From the NCBI GenBank assembly GCA_030039005.1, contig JASHQT010000147.1:1-27005 (forward strand): a DNA stretch of 27,005 bases. Direction: 5' to 3'. The translations under genes and the position numbers were made by a program. Each line of letters begins with the position of its first letter. Position 1 is the first letter of the stretch. The notes beneath the pieces are model-generated. The model made no database searches. It was not told the origin of the DNA and was given only the letters and a program-made list of their open reading frames with translations. Below are positions 1-7,873 of this stretch, in pieces. This stretch comes from Bryobacteraceae bacterium. Its GTDB lineage: Bacteria; Acidobacteriota; Terriglobia; Bryobacterales; Bryobacteraceae.

Positions 1-158
1 TGCGGATCAAACTTGCGCCATCCGCCCGAATTTGTCGAAGGAGCGGCCGGCGCGGGCTGATCCTGCGCGATGCCGGGCAACGTGCCGGCCAAAGAAAGAA
101 TAAGAACGGAAGCAGCGGTCCATGTAAAAGGTTTACTGAATCGAGGCTGGGTTTTCAT
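1..158 (-). CDS. Secreted protein of unknown function, N-terminal part only
   Basis: Reading leftwards from an ATG at 158-156, the frame stays open to the window edge and gives 52 residues. It begins MKTQPRFSKPFTWTAASVLI, then a hydrophobic stretch ending GTLPGIAQ, followed by a Pro/Ala-rich segment and WRKFDP. The positive start, hydrophobic core and AQ site look like a Sec signal peptide, probably cut after residue 31 or 32. A purine-rich AGAGG lies about 10 bases upstream of the ATG. The rest of the gene is outside the window, so no function can be assigned. It is on the same strand as the VWA protein gene but 200 bases downstream of it, so it could be the next transcription unit. Confidence 0.6.
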   Translation of the reverse strand, partial: MKTQPRFSKPFTWTAASVLILSLAGTLPGIAQDQPAPAAPSTNSGGWRKFDP

Positions 159-285
159 CGTTGTGGCACCTCTCAAATCCATTTTAGTTGCATCCCAAGT
201 ACCAGAGGTAACTTGCTGTGGCTAAGGGGATTGCCCGATCGGGCGCTGGTCGCCTGTCACCAGGATGGTGCTTTTCGGCCAGTTT

Positions 286-310
286 AGCCTTTGGCGATTC
301 GCCATTGGCT
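286..310. repeat. Inverted repeat between the VWA gene and the next gene
   Basis: AGCC-TT-TGGCGA-T-TCGCCA-TT-GGCT forms two stems of 6 and 4 base pairs around a TT/TT mismatch. It lies 49 bases past the stop of the VWA gene and could fold at the 3' end of the minus-strand operon transcript. There is no following T run on the minus strand, so it is not a classical intrinsic terminator. The remaining bases between 159 and 358 show no credible gene. Confidence 0.35.
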
Positions 311-358
311 TGTGGCTCCTTGTCGAACGGGCCAGCGCGTTGCGGCCGAAGCCCAAAG

Positions 359-1270
359 CTAGCGGCTCCCATAGTAGCCGTCGCGGGTGATCACCGAGAG
401 CCCCGGTTTTGTGGTTAGCCGAATCTTTCGATAGCCTGAGCCGCTTGTGTCGGGCGTGTAGCCGATGCTGTACTGGTTGCGCAGCTCCGCTTCGAGCTGG
501 GTGTAAATCGCGGCCAGAGGCACGGCTTTGGAGACTTCGAAGAAGGCGCCTCCGGTCTCGCGGGAGATACGCTCCAGGGCCTGCTTGCCGGCAGCGCTGG
601 CGAAAGTGCCATCGTAGGCGTCGCGGTCGGCAAATAGGATCGAATAAACCAGCGCGTCGGCGCGTTGAGCGGACTGGATGGCGTCGAACAAGCCGATCTT
701 GCTGCCGTTGTCGACGCCGTCGGTAAGCAAGATGAGGGCCTTGCGTCCGGATTGTTTGTGGAGGATGTCGTCGGAGGCGAGGAGGAGCGAATCGTAGAGA
801 TCGGTGCCGCCCAAGGCAAACAGGCCGATCTTGGGAGCGCCGTGCTTGCGAGGCGGGAGCGTGGGGACCTGCAGGCGCGCGAGCGCGTCATCCAGACGCT
901 GGCGCGAGGACGTAAGGTCCTGGAGCAGCTCGACCTCGCGGTCGAAGTGAATCACAAAGGCGCGGTCCTGCTCCGGACGTAGCACCTGCATCAGAAACTT
1001 CAGGCTGGCGCTATGCTCCTCGGCGAGGACCTTTTTCTGGCTGATGCTGGTGTCGACCAGCAGGCCGAGCGTGAGGGGCAGGCCGGATTCCTTCGAGAAA
1101 TAGCGGATGACTTGAGGCCGGCCGTCCTCTTCGAGCGTGAAATCGTCTTTGGTAAGGTTGTTGACCACGCGGCCTTGGGCGTCGCGGACCGTGGCGAAGA
1201 GGTTGACTACGCGGACGTTGGTGGAGAACGTGGCATGGTCTTGGGCGAAGATCGCGGCCGGCACGAACAT
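359..1270 (-). CDS. Secreted VWFA-related protein (acidobacterial type)
   Basis: The protein has one von Willebrand factor A domain. A MIDAS metal site is visible: LLVDTSIS (DxSxS), GGTDLYDS and LILLTDGVDNG. The protein ends with the stretch YSIGYTP...GYRKIRLTT...RDGYYG, which is typical of the VWFA-related proteins abundant in Acidobacteriota. Such proteins are exported and are thought to mediate protein contacts; the partner is unknown. An ATG at 1270 gives about 303 residues, but it leaves only a short hydrophobic leader (MFVPAAIFAQ). A non-ATG start at the CTG near 1282 would give a better signal peptide (LWLWMFVPAAIFAQ). The frame is open further upstream into the acyltransferase gene, but that part reads as shadow sequence. 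The gene follows the acyltransferase stop by about 30 bases and is probably co-transcribed. Confidence 0.85.
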   Translation of the reverse strand: MFVPAAIFAQDHATFSTNVRVVNLFATVRDAQGRVVNNLTKDDFTLEEDGRPQVIRYFSKESGLPLTLGLLVDTSISQKKVLAEEHSASLKFLMQVLRPEQDRAFVIHFDREVELLQDLTSSRQRLDDALARLQVPTLPPRKHGAPKIGLFALGGTDLYDSLLLASDDILHKQSGRKALILLTDGVDNGSKIGLFDAIQSAQRADALVYSILFADRDAYDGTFASAAGKQALERISRETGGAFFEVSKAVPLAAIYTQLEAELRNQYSIGYTPDTSGSGYRKIRLTTKPGLSVITRDGYYGSR

Positions 1271-1301
1271 CCATAACCACAGATGTTTAGAAACAAATAT
1301 A

Positions 1302-2165
1302 TCAAGTTTTGTCGTAGAGGCTAGGCTGCCCCTCGGGCCGCGTTTTCCAGCGCCGGTGGATCCAGAGCCACTGGCCGGGATGCTCGCGGATGACGGATTC
1401 GAGCAGGGCATGGAGTCGGCGCGTGTCCTCGGCGGGGTCGCCTGAAATTTCAAGTGCAGGATAGAATTTGAGCACGTATTTGCGCTCCTCCTCGAACCAG
1501 ATGGCGAATCCTGGGATGACGGCCGCGCCGGTTTTGGCCGCGATTTTCGCAAATGCGGTGTTCGCGCAAGCCAGAGTGCCAAAGAAGTCGACAAAGACGC
1601 CTTCCTGTGGGGACGTGTTCTGATCGATTAGAACCCCCACTGCTTCATTTTGATGCAAGGCGCGGAGGACGGCGCGGGCCGAATCCCACTTGATGATGAG
1701 ATGGTTGCCGGAGAGCTGGCGGCGGGTTTCGACCAGGCGGTCGATGCCGGGATTGTCGAGCGGGCGGATCATGATGTGCATCGGTTCGGTCATGAGCGCA
1801 TGGGCGAAGGCGCTCAGCTCCCAATTCCCGAAGTGAGCGGTCGCAAACAAAACGCCCCGGCCGCGTTTTTTGACTTCCAGGAAGTGTTCCAGGCCCTCGT
1901 AACGTATTAATTCATGAATGTTTTGGGCATTGAACTTCGGGAAACGCGCGAAGATCCAGATCAGCCGTGCGATGGAGAGAAAAACCTCGTCCGCAATGGC
2001 GCGGCGCTCGGCCAGACTCTTCTCGGGATAGGCCAGCTCCAGGTTGCGCATCGCGGTGCGGCGCAGGCGCGGGATGGCGAGGTCCAGCAGCTTGACGTAG
2101 AAGCGGGCGAGCGAGAGCGGTCCGTGGGCGAGGGACCAAAGGAGCAACGCAGCTAGCTGATCCAC
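1302..2165 (-). CDS. LpxL/HtrB-family lysophospholipid acyltransferase
   Basis: The protein has 287 residues, near the usual size for the late lipid A acyltransferase family. Visible motifs are the catalytic H(x)4E box HFGNWE at about residue 112, the VGVLIDQNTSPQEGVFVDFFG block and the C-terminal HPGQWLWIHRRWKTRP signature. The N-terminus is hydrophobic (LAALLLWSLAHG), as expected for membrane anchoring. Members transfer a fatty acyl chain from acyl-ACP to lipid A precursors or related lipids at the inner membrane. Which lipid is used here cannot be told from sequence. Its ATG lies 13 bases inside the end of mnmA, so translation is probably coupled. It belongs to the minus-strand operon running from the cysteine desulfurase to the VWA protein. 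Confidence 0.88.
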   Translation of the reverse strand: MDQLAALLLWSLAHGPLSLARFYVKLLDLAIPRLRRTAMRNLELAYPEKSLAERRAIADEVFLSIARLIWIFARFPKFNAQNIHELIRYEGLEHFLEVKKRGRGVLFATAHFGNWELSAFAHALMTEPMHIMIRPLDNPGIDRLVETRRQLSGNHLIIKWDSARAVLRALHQNEAVGVLIDQNTSPQEGVFVDFFGTLACANTAFAKIAAKTGAAVIPGFAIWFEEERKYVLKFYPALEISGDPAEDTRRLHALLESVIREHPGQWLWIHRRWKTRPEGQPSLYDKT

Positions 2166-3280
2166 CCGCCCCCGAGGACCAGATCGCCGTCATATAACAC
2201 CGCGGCCTGGCCGGGCGTGACGGCGCGCTGCGGCTCGTCAAAGCGAATTTCGACGCGCGCGGGATTGGCCGTGGGCGTCACCGTCGCATCGGCCGCCAGG
2301 TGCTTGTTGCGAATCTTGACCTGCGCGCGGATGGGCGCTTGAATCGGCGCGATCGAGACCCAGTTCATATCGCGGGTGGTCAGCGAGGCGCGGAGGAGAT
2401 CGTCATTGCGGCCCACGATCACGCGCTGGGAGGCGGGATCGGTCGAGATCACATACAGCGGCTCGCCTGCGGCCACCCGCAGCCCGCGCCGTTGTCCGAC
2501 AGTGAAATGGTGGATGCCCGAATGTTCTCCAAGGACATTTCCCTGAGCATCGCTAATTTCGCCCTGCGTCTTTTCCGGCGCGATGCCGCGCTCGCGGAAA
2601 TAGGCATCGATGAACGCCGCGTAGTCGCCGTTGGGAACGAAGCAAATCTCCTGGCTATCGGGCTTTTGGGCGACCGGCAGGCCGAGCTCGCGCGCCAGCT
2701 CGCGCACTTGCGGCTTGGTGTAGCCGCCCAGCGGGAAGTCCGTACGGGCGAGCTGCTCCTGCTTTAGGCCGAACAGAAAATAGGTTTGATCCTTGGATTG
2801 GTCCACGCCGCGGCGCATCTGATAGCGGCCCGTGGAATGGTCGAAGCCGATGCGCGCGTAATGGCCGGTGGCAATTCGCGACGCCCCGACGCCCGAAGCG
2901 AGATCCAGGAACCGGTCGAACTTGATGAAGTTGTTGCATAGCGTGCAGGGGATGGGCGTGCGGCCGGCCAGATAATCATCGATGAACGGCTTCACCACCT
3001 GCTCTTCGAATCCGGCTTCGAAGTTGACAACGTAGTATGGAATGCCGAGATGCTGCGCGACATGCCGCGCGTCATAGACATCATCGAGCGAGCAGCAGCG
3101 GCCCGTGACGCCGCCTTCGGGCGCGAGCTCGGGCAAACGGCGCTGGTTCCAGAGCTGCATCGTCAACCCGACCACGGGCCGTCCTTGGCGCTGGAGCAAT
3201 CCGGCGACGACGGAGCTGTCCACACCGCCCGACATTGCTACCGCGATCGGAGCCACTGCAACCGGTGCGATATCAGGCAT
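2153..3280 (-). CDS. mnmA: tRNA-specific 2-thiouridylase MnmA
   Basis: MnmA activates U34 of Lys, Glu and Gln tRNAs with ATP and inserts sulfur to give 2-thiouridine. The ATG at 3280 starts MPDIAPVAVAPIAVAMSGGV and gives 375 residues, the normal length. The PP-loop SGGVDSS is at residues 17-23. The first catalytic cysteine is in PCTLCNNFIKF (Cys115) and the second in SQEICFVPNGDY (Cys213). ATGHYA, KDQTYFLF and HHFTVGQRRGL are further family blocks. The open frame extends upstream into the desulfurase gene but reads as shadow there. The ATG overlaps the desulfurase stop by 8 bases. The neighbouring cysteine desulfurase is the natural sulfur donor, so the two genes form a tRNA thiolation pair. 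Confidence 0.97.
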   Translation of the reverse strand: MPDIAPVAVAPIAVAMSGGVDSSVVAGLLQRQGRPVVGLTMQLWNQRRLPELAPEGGVTGRCCSLDDVYDARHVAQHLGIPYYVVNFEAGFEEQVVKPFIDDYLAGRTPIPCTLCNNFIKFDRFLDLASGVGASRIATGHYARIGFDHSTGRYQMRRGVDQSKDQTYFLFGLKQEQLARTDFPLGGYTKPQVRELARELGLPVAQKPDSQEICFVPNGDYAAFIDAYFRERGIAPEKTQGEISDAQGNVLGEHSGIHHFTVGQRRGLRVAAGEPLYVISTDPASQRVIVGRNDDLLRASLTTRDMNWVSIAPIQAPIRAQVKIRNKHLAADATVTPTANPARVEIRFDEPQRAVTPGQAAVLYDGDLVLGGGWIS

Positions 3281-4454
3281 GCGAATACGTGGGCGAAAGC
3301 TTGCGCAATTGCGCGGCGGACTGGGCGACGGCTTCGATGAGCGCGTCCACCTGCCCCTCGGTGTTCGAAGCCCCAAGCGAAAAACGGACGCTCGCTCGCG
3401 CGCGCTCCGTAGGCAATCCCATGGCGAGAAGCACGTGTGATGGCTCGACCGCGCCCGACGAACAGGCCGAGCCGCTCGAAACGGCGAAGCCGCGAAGATC
3501 GAGTGAAATCACCATGGCCTCGCCTTCCAGGCCGTCGAAATAGATATTCGTCGTGTTGGGGGTGCGCGGGACGGTCCCGGCGTTGACGCCAGTGTCCGGA
3601 ACATTATGGAGAATTCCTGTTTCGAGCCGATTGCGCAGCGCTTCCAGGCGAGCGGGCTCTAGAGGCAGCATTCCACGCGCGGTCGAAGCGGCCTTGGCCA
3701 TCGCGATGGCGCCGGGAACATTCTCGGTCCCCGGACGGCGCTCGCGCTCGTGCTTGCCGCCGAACTGGATGGGCCGCAGCTTAGTGCCGGCCTTCACGTA
3801 CAGCGCTCCGATGCCCTTGGTGGCGTAGAACTTGTGGCCGCTGATGGAGTACAGATCCACGCCCAGCGCCTCGACATCGACGTGAATTTTGCCCGCGGCC
3901 TGGACGCCGTCGGAATGCATCAGAGACCCATTTTCATGGGCGATTTGGGCGATTTCCGGGATGGGCTGGATTGCCCCGGTTTCATTATTGGCGTGCATGA
4001 CGCTGACCAGCACGGTTTCCCTCTTCAACGCTCGGCGGATGTCCTCGGGGTAGACGACGCCGTCGGGGCGAGGCCGGACGTAAGTGACCTGGACGCCCGA
4101 GCGCTCCAGTTCCCGGCAGGGATTCAGAACGGCGGGATGCTCGATGGCGGTAGTCACGACGTGCGACGGGTTTTCGACAGTCGATTTTTCGACAGCGCGA
4201 GCATGGACGGCGCCCAGAATCGCGAGGTTGTCGGCCTCGGTTCCGCCGCTGGTGAAGACCAGCTCCTTGGGCTCGCAGCCCAGCAAAGTGGCCACTTCGC
4301 GGCGCGAGTCTTCCAGGCGCTGCTTGGCCAACTGGCCGTCCTGATGGATGCTGGAGGCGTTGCCCGGCACTTCAAGTAGTGCGGCAACCAGTACCTCTAG
4401 GACTGATTGAGATACCGGGGTGGTCGCGTTGTGGTCAAAGTAATAACGCTGCAC
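3273..4454 (-). CDS. Cysteine desulfurase, NifS/IscS family
   Basis: This PLP enzyme converts cysteine to alanine and carries the sulfur as a persulfide. The protein opens YYFDHNATTPVS and has EHPAVLNP, ANNETGAIQPI, the PLP-binding lysine in SGHKFYATKG (about residue 208) and the active-site cysteine in SSGSACSSGAVEPSHVLLAMG (about residue 331). The long SGSACSSG loop resembles the NifS/IscS class I enzymes. The start is taken as the GTG at 4454, which gives 393 residues and starts just before the conserved YYFDHNATT. The frame is open upstream to 4640 with only ATT/GTT/CTG-type codons near the domain start, and the region before it reads as non-coding. With mnmA directly behind and overlapping, its main job here is probably sulfur supply for tRNA thiolation; iron-sulfur assembly is also possible. 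Confidence 0.93.
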   Translation of the reverse strand: MQRYYFDHNATTPVSQSVLEVLVAALLEVPGNASSIHQDGQLAKQRLEDSRREVATLLGCEPKELVFTSGGTEADNLAILGAVHARAVEKSTVENPSHVVTTAIEHPAVLNPCRELERSGVQVTYVRPRPDGVVYPEDIRRALKRETVLVSVMHANNETGAIQPIPEIAQIAHENGSLMHSDGVQAAGKIHVDVEALGVDLYSISGHKFYATKGIGALYVKAGTKLRPIQFGGKHERERRPGTENVPGAIAMAKAASTARGMLPLEPARLEALRNRLETGILHNVPDTGVNAGTVPRTPNTTNIYFDGLEGEAMVISLDLRGFAVSSGSACSSGAVEPSHVLLAMGLPTERARASVRFSLGASNTEGQVDALIEAVAQSAAQLRKLSPTYSHA

Positions 4455-4564
4455 TTCATTTATCAGTTTAACAGTGAGAACAGGGAGAGCACTTGGCGTT
4501 TTGGACTCCTGGCTGCGCCGCCTGCTTCGATTCCGGCCCTTCGACGAGCTAGGCAAAAATCCCC

Positions 4565-4603
4565 TTGACAGGACACTAAAAACTAAGTGATTAGTATCAA
4601 GGA
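4565..4603 (+). promoter_or_regulatory. Candidate blaI promoter, operator and ribosome binding site
   Basis: TTGACA at 4565-4570 is a perfect -35 box. A palindrome ACTAA-GTGA-TTAGT lies at 4582-4595 where the -10 region and start site would be, and another ACTAA half-site lies at 4575-4579. No strong -10 hexamer is visible; TAGTAT at 4592-4597 is the best but too far from the -35. AAGGA at 4599-4603 precedes the ATG at 4608. BlaI-family repressors bind dyads with ACTA/TAGT-like arms and usually control their own gene, so this is the expected operator. It could also affect the divergent desulfurase operon. Confidence 0.5.
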
Positions 4604-4607
4604 CACC

Positions 4608-4991
4608 ATGAAGCCTGCAAAAACAGTCCCCACCGATCAAGAACTCGAAATCTTAAAAGCCATTTGGCAGCGCGGGCAAGCCACCGTCCGGGAGGTCCAT
4701 CAGGACCTGTCGAAAAACCGCAAAATCGCCTACACCACGGTGCTCACGATGATGGGCATCCTCGAACAGAAGGGCCACTTGATCAAGCGCGCCGGAGAGC
4801 GGGCCTACATTTACACACCGGCTCAACCGCAAAAGAACGTAGTGCAACGCATGGTCAACGAATTCGTGGACCGCGTATTCAACGGCGCGGCCAAGCCGCT
4901 GCTGGTGCAGTTGGTGGAGGACCCGGCCATCAGCCCGCAGGATCTTAAGGAAATCGAAGCGGCGCTGAAGGCCAGACGGAGGAAGACATGA
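4608..4991 (+). CDS. BlaI/MecI-family transcriptional repressor
   Basis: The protein has 127 residues with the BlaI winged-helix pattern: PTDQELEILKAIWQRGQATV, then REVHQDL, IAYTTVLTMMGILEQKGHL and the wing GERAYIYTPAQPQ. The C-terminal half (NVVQRMVNEFVDRVFNG...PLLVQLVED) is the dimer-forming helical part. In known systems a membrane M56 protease triggers cleavage of the repressor. The ATG at 4608 is preferred over the one at 4587 because AAGGA sits four bases upstream and the conserved part begins right after. The stop overlaps the next start as ATGA, the usual coupling with an M56 gene. Since that partner is broken here, the repressor may be locked on or respond to another sensor. Confidence 0.93.
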   Translation: MKPAKTVPTDQELEILKAIWQRGQATVREVHQDLSKNRKIAYTTVLTMMGILEQKGHLIKRAGERAYIYTPAQPQKNVVQRMVNEFVDRVFNGAAKPLLVQLVEDPAISPQDLKEIEAALKARRRKT

Positions 4992-6543
4992 ACCAGGTCA
5001 TTCAAAATCTCCCCTCCTGGATGGTCCAGACGCTGGTCATTGCGTCCATCGGCGCGGTGCTGCCGAAGATCTTTCGCATCCAGCATCCCCGGACCCAGCT
5101 TCTGTAGGGTCACGCGCTGCTGCTGGTTTGTCTGTTGCTGCCGGTGATGCAGCCCTGGCGTCATGCGCCGGTGGTTCGCGGAATTCGCGCTCCGGGCGTT
5201 ATAAGTTCGAGTATTGCGGTTGGTGGCGGCCAGCCGGCGCCGCGGACATCTCGGCCCCTTCGACCAGTGCTGTCCTCCGCGGGAAGCAGCCCGAGGCTTT
5301 CAAGAAAACTCGGCATCCTGTTGTTATGGATTTTCGCCGGAGGCGTGGCGGCGCGGCTGTGCTGGATGTTGGTGGGATTATGGCGGGTCAGAAAATACCG
5401 GATCGCGTCCATGCCGGTGTATCCCGTGCCGGAAGCCATGAAGGCCGCATCCGCGCTCACGCATACCAATGCGCTGATCTGCACATCCGCGGAAATCTCC
5501 AGCCCGCTTACGCTAGGCTGGCTCGCGCCCGTGGTGCTTATTCCCGGTGCGACGCTCGCGCTAGGTGAGGAAGCGTTGTGCGGCGTGATTTGCCATGAGC
5601 TGGTTCACATCGCGCGGCATGACTGGATAATCACGATTTTCGAGGAACTCGCCGGGCACTGCTGTGGTTCAATCCGGCCGCCTGGTGGCTGCTGGCCCAG
5701 ACGCGCCTGGCGCGCGAACAACTGGTGGACGCCGAAGTGGTGCGCCTGACGGCGGCGCGAGAACCCTATATCGATTCGCTGCTCTCCATCGCCCGCACCG
5801 GCTCCATGCTCGATCTTGCGCCTGCGCCGCTGTTCCTGCGCAAGCGTCACCTGACTCAGCGCCTACACCTACTGCTCCAGGAGGTCTCCATGTCCCACAC
5901 TCGCCTGTTGTCGTCGTACGGATCCATCGCGCCGATCGTCGCGTCCGCTGCATGGCTCGCGTGCGCGTCGTTTCCCTTGGTTGGCCAGCCGCAGCAGGCC
6001 GCTCCCAGCCCAGCCACGGTGACCGTAACGGTCCCGAATCAGTGGGAATCGTTCGGTACTTTGGACGGCAGTCACTACCGCCACAAGCTGACCGGCGTTG
6101 AGTTTGACGTGCCCGACGGATGGTCGCTGGGCACCAATGTGCCCAAGGACGCCAGTCCCATTTCGATGACCATGCTCGTCGACCCGGAGGCGCGCGCCGG
6201 CATAGCGGGCGTGCAGATGCTACCCATCGAGACGCCGGCCGCGGATATCCCGGCTGCGCTCGATCACGCTATCCCGCAACTCATCGCGCGTCGGGCACGC
6301 AACGGGATTGTCAACGTTCACATTCGTGAGGGAAGCATAGAGAACACCTTCATCAATGGAAATCAGGCGCTTCGCGCCGTGGCCGAACGAGACGTCAAAG
6401 GACACAAGGTGGTCGAGCTCCGGAGCTGGATCTATTCCGAACACACGCGCACCGATTTCTATTTCATCTTCACTTCAACCGGCGACGAGGATGCGCTGCG
6501 AGGTATTTTCGACCAGCGGGTGCAATCGGCCAGGGTTCCGTAA
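4988..6543 (+). pseudogene. M56 (BlaR1-like) sensor peptidase, disrupted by an amber codon and a frameshift
   Basis: The frame opens at the ATG of the ATGA overlap with blaI and encodes MNQVIQNLPSWMVQTLVIAS, a typical first membrane segment. A TAG at 5105-5107 (codon 40) stops it. The same frame then continues (HALLLVCLLLPVMQPW and a second membrane segment LLLWIFAGGVAARLCWMLVG) to the zinc motif CHELVHIARHDW (HExxH) near 5590-5630. Around 5654-5656 the frame shifts: family-like sequence resumes as ALLWFNPAAWWLLAQTRLAR in the +1-type frame, as if one G was lost from a G run. It then runs on through REQLVDAEVV and a third membrane segment to a C-terminal domain (about 6060-6540, YRHKLTGVEFDVPDGWSL... 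to RVQSARVP). Read through, it would be about 518 residues. It may be a true pseudogene or carry sequence errors. The C-terminal part could be made separately from the ATG at 5890. Confidence 0.8.
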
Positions 6544-6573
6544 ATCGGAGATTCGCCGGGCCGGAGGGGGATG

Positions 6574-6783
6574 CTAGCGTTCCTCCAGATGCTTGAGGCG
6601 TGCGTCGAGCACCTCTTCCACCCGGCGCAGTTCCGAGCGCCAGGTTTCTCGCATATCGTCAAAGCGCGCGGCCCTATGTCCGCGCCGATCGTTTAGTCGG
6701 GAATTGTTAATCCCAATTCCGGCAAGCACTGCCAACGTGGGAACACCCATGGCGAGTGCGGTTTGGAGGCTGGCGTCAGCCAT
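6574..6783 (-). CDS. Small membrane-anchored coiled-coil protein
   Basis: This 69-residue protein has one N-terminal membrane helix (LQTALAMGVPTLAVLAGIGI) followed by a charged, helical tail with FDDMRETWRSELRRVEEVLD and the ending ARLKHLEER. The tail has heptad-like spacing and would lie in the cytoplasm as a coiled coil. Small proteins of this design are familiar from acidobacterial genomes, but no function is known to me. The ATG at 6783 puts the membrane helix right at the start. An upstream in-frame ATG at 6813 has a GAGGAG directly before it, though too close for an ideal ribosome site, and would add ten residues. The gene converges with the M56 pseudogene, whose stop is 31 bases away. 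Confidence 0.65.
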   Translation of the reverse strand: MADASLQTALAMGVPTLAVLAGIGINNSRLNDRRGHRAARFDDMRETWRSELRRVEEVLDARLKHLEER

Positions 6784-6839
6784 TTGGTTCAATCTTATCT
6801 GTTTCCGGCGCATTCTCCTCGCCTAATGAAACCCGCGCG

Positions 6840-6857
6840 TATAATGGCACGTAAGGA
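6840..6857 (+). promoter_or_regulatory. -10 box and ribosome binding site of the TPR gene
   Basis: A perfect TATAAT lies at 6840-6845 and AAGGA at 6853-6857, eight bases before the ATG at 6866. No convincing -35 box is seen at the right distance. The short distance implies a 5' untranslated leader of roughly 15 bases. Confidence 0.5.
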
Positions 6858-6865
6858 TAATCATC

Positions 6866-7837
6866 ATGCCATTCAACTCGGCCCTGGCCGTGGCCCTCGC
6901 GGCGCTGGCCTTTACTGCGGTGGCCTCAGCGCAGACCTACCACGCCCAGATCGTCACCGAAGACGGCTCGCCGCTGCCCACCTCGCCGCAAATCATCCCC
7001 TCGTTGTCGCAAACCCTCACGCAGGAATGCGCGATCATCAATATTTTCGGCAATGGCAGCGTGCAATATCTGGTGAATTACCGCTCGCGGCCCTACGATC
7101 CCGCGACTGCCGACATGTGCGACGTCACCATCCGGCTGAAGGGTTTCCAGACCCTCCAGGTGACCTTGCGCAACGATTCCACCGTGGTGTTGAAACACAT
7201 CGGCCTGCACGAAGGCTCCACGGTTTCGGCCACGTCGCTCAAGGCGCCCGAGGCGGCCCGCAAGGCCTTCGGCAAAGGCGTCAATGCCATGGACGATCAG
7301 AAATGGCCGGCGGCGCAGAAGAATTTCGAGAAGGCGCTCGAAATCTATCCGGATTATGCGCAGGCGTTGAGCGATCTGGGCGAGGTCTTGCGGCGGCAAT
7401 CGAAGCCGGAGGACGCCCGCACGGCGTGGGAGAAGGCCGTGGTGGCCGATCCGAAGTACATCAAGCCGTATGTGCAGTTGGCCATGCTCGATTTGGACGA
7501 AAAGAAACCCGAGGCTGCGGCCGAGATCTCGGGGAAGGCGGTGGCGATGAATCCTCTGGAATTTCCCGAGCTGTACTTTTACAACGCCGTCGCGAATTTC
7601 AACTTGAAGCACATGGATGTGGCCGAAGCGAACGCCCGGCGGGCCACCGAGCTGGACACCGCTCACGAGGTCCCGCGCGCGGAGCTTTTGCTCGGTTCCG
7701 TGCTCCTCGCGAAAGGTGATCGTGCCGGGGGGCTGCAGCATTTCCATAAATATCTGGAGCTGGTTCCCAAGGCGCCGAACGCCGAGCAGGTGCGCAAGGC
7801 GATCGAGCAACTGGAAGCGCCGGGCGACGCCAAGTAG
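6866..7837 (+). CDS. Secreted TPR-repeat protein
   Basis: The protein has 323 residues. A clear signal peptide (AVALAALAFTAVASA, cut near residue 22 before QTYHAQ) leads to a beta-rich segment of about 100 residues with QIVTEDGSPLPTSPQI and CDVTIRLKGFQTLQVTLRND, resembling carboxypeptidase-regulatory or Ig-like modules. From about residue 125 to 315 there are four to five tetratricopeptide repeats (for example WPAAQKNFEKALEIYPDYAQ and PEDARTAWEKAVVADPKYIK). The two Cys residues in the first domain (QECAI, DMCDV) could form a disulfide. TPR domains hold protein partners; none is indicated by the neighbours. It probably acts in the periplasm. It stands alone on the plus strand with its own -10 box and ribosome site. 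Confidence 0.85.
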   Translation: MPFNSALAVALAALAFTAVASAQTYHAQIVTEDGSPLPTSPQIIPSLSQTLTQECAIINIFGNGSVQYLVNYRSRPYDPATADMCDVTIRLKGFQTLQVTLRNDSTVVLKHIGLHEGSTVSATSLKAPEAARKAFGKGVNAMDDQKWPAAQKNFEKALEIYPDYAQALSDLGEVLRRQSKPEDARTAWEKAVVADPKYIKPYVQLAMLDLDEKKPEAAAEISGKAVAMNPLEFPELYFYNAVANFNLKHMDVAEANARRATELDTAHEVPRAELLLGSVLLAKGDRAGGLQHFHKYLELVPKAPNAEQVRKAIEQLEAPGDAK

Positions 7838-7873
7838 AAGCTGTCAACCAGCGCGATAACACGAAGCGAGTTC

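Noticed and set aside
233..244. Perfect 12-base palindrome GCCCGATCGGGC
   Set aside because: It has no unpaired loop, no repeat partner and no promoter near it; expected by chance in GC-rich DNA.
184..372. A 62-codon minus-strand open frame after the VWA gene
   Set aside because: It overlaps the end of the VWA gene, has no ribosome site and no protein-like pattern.
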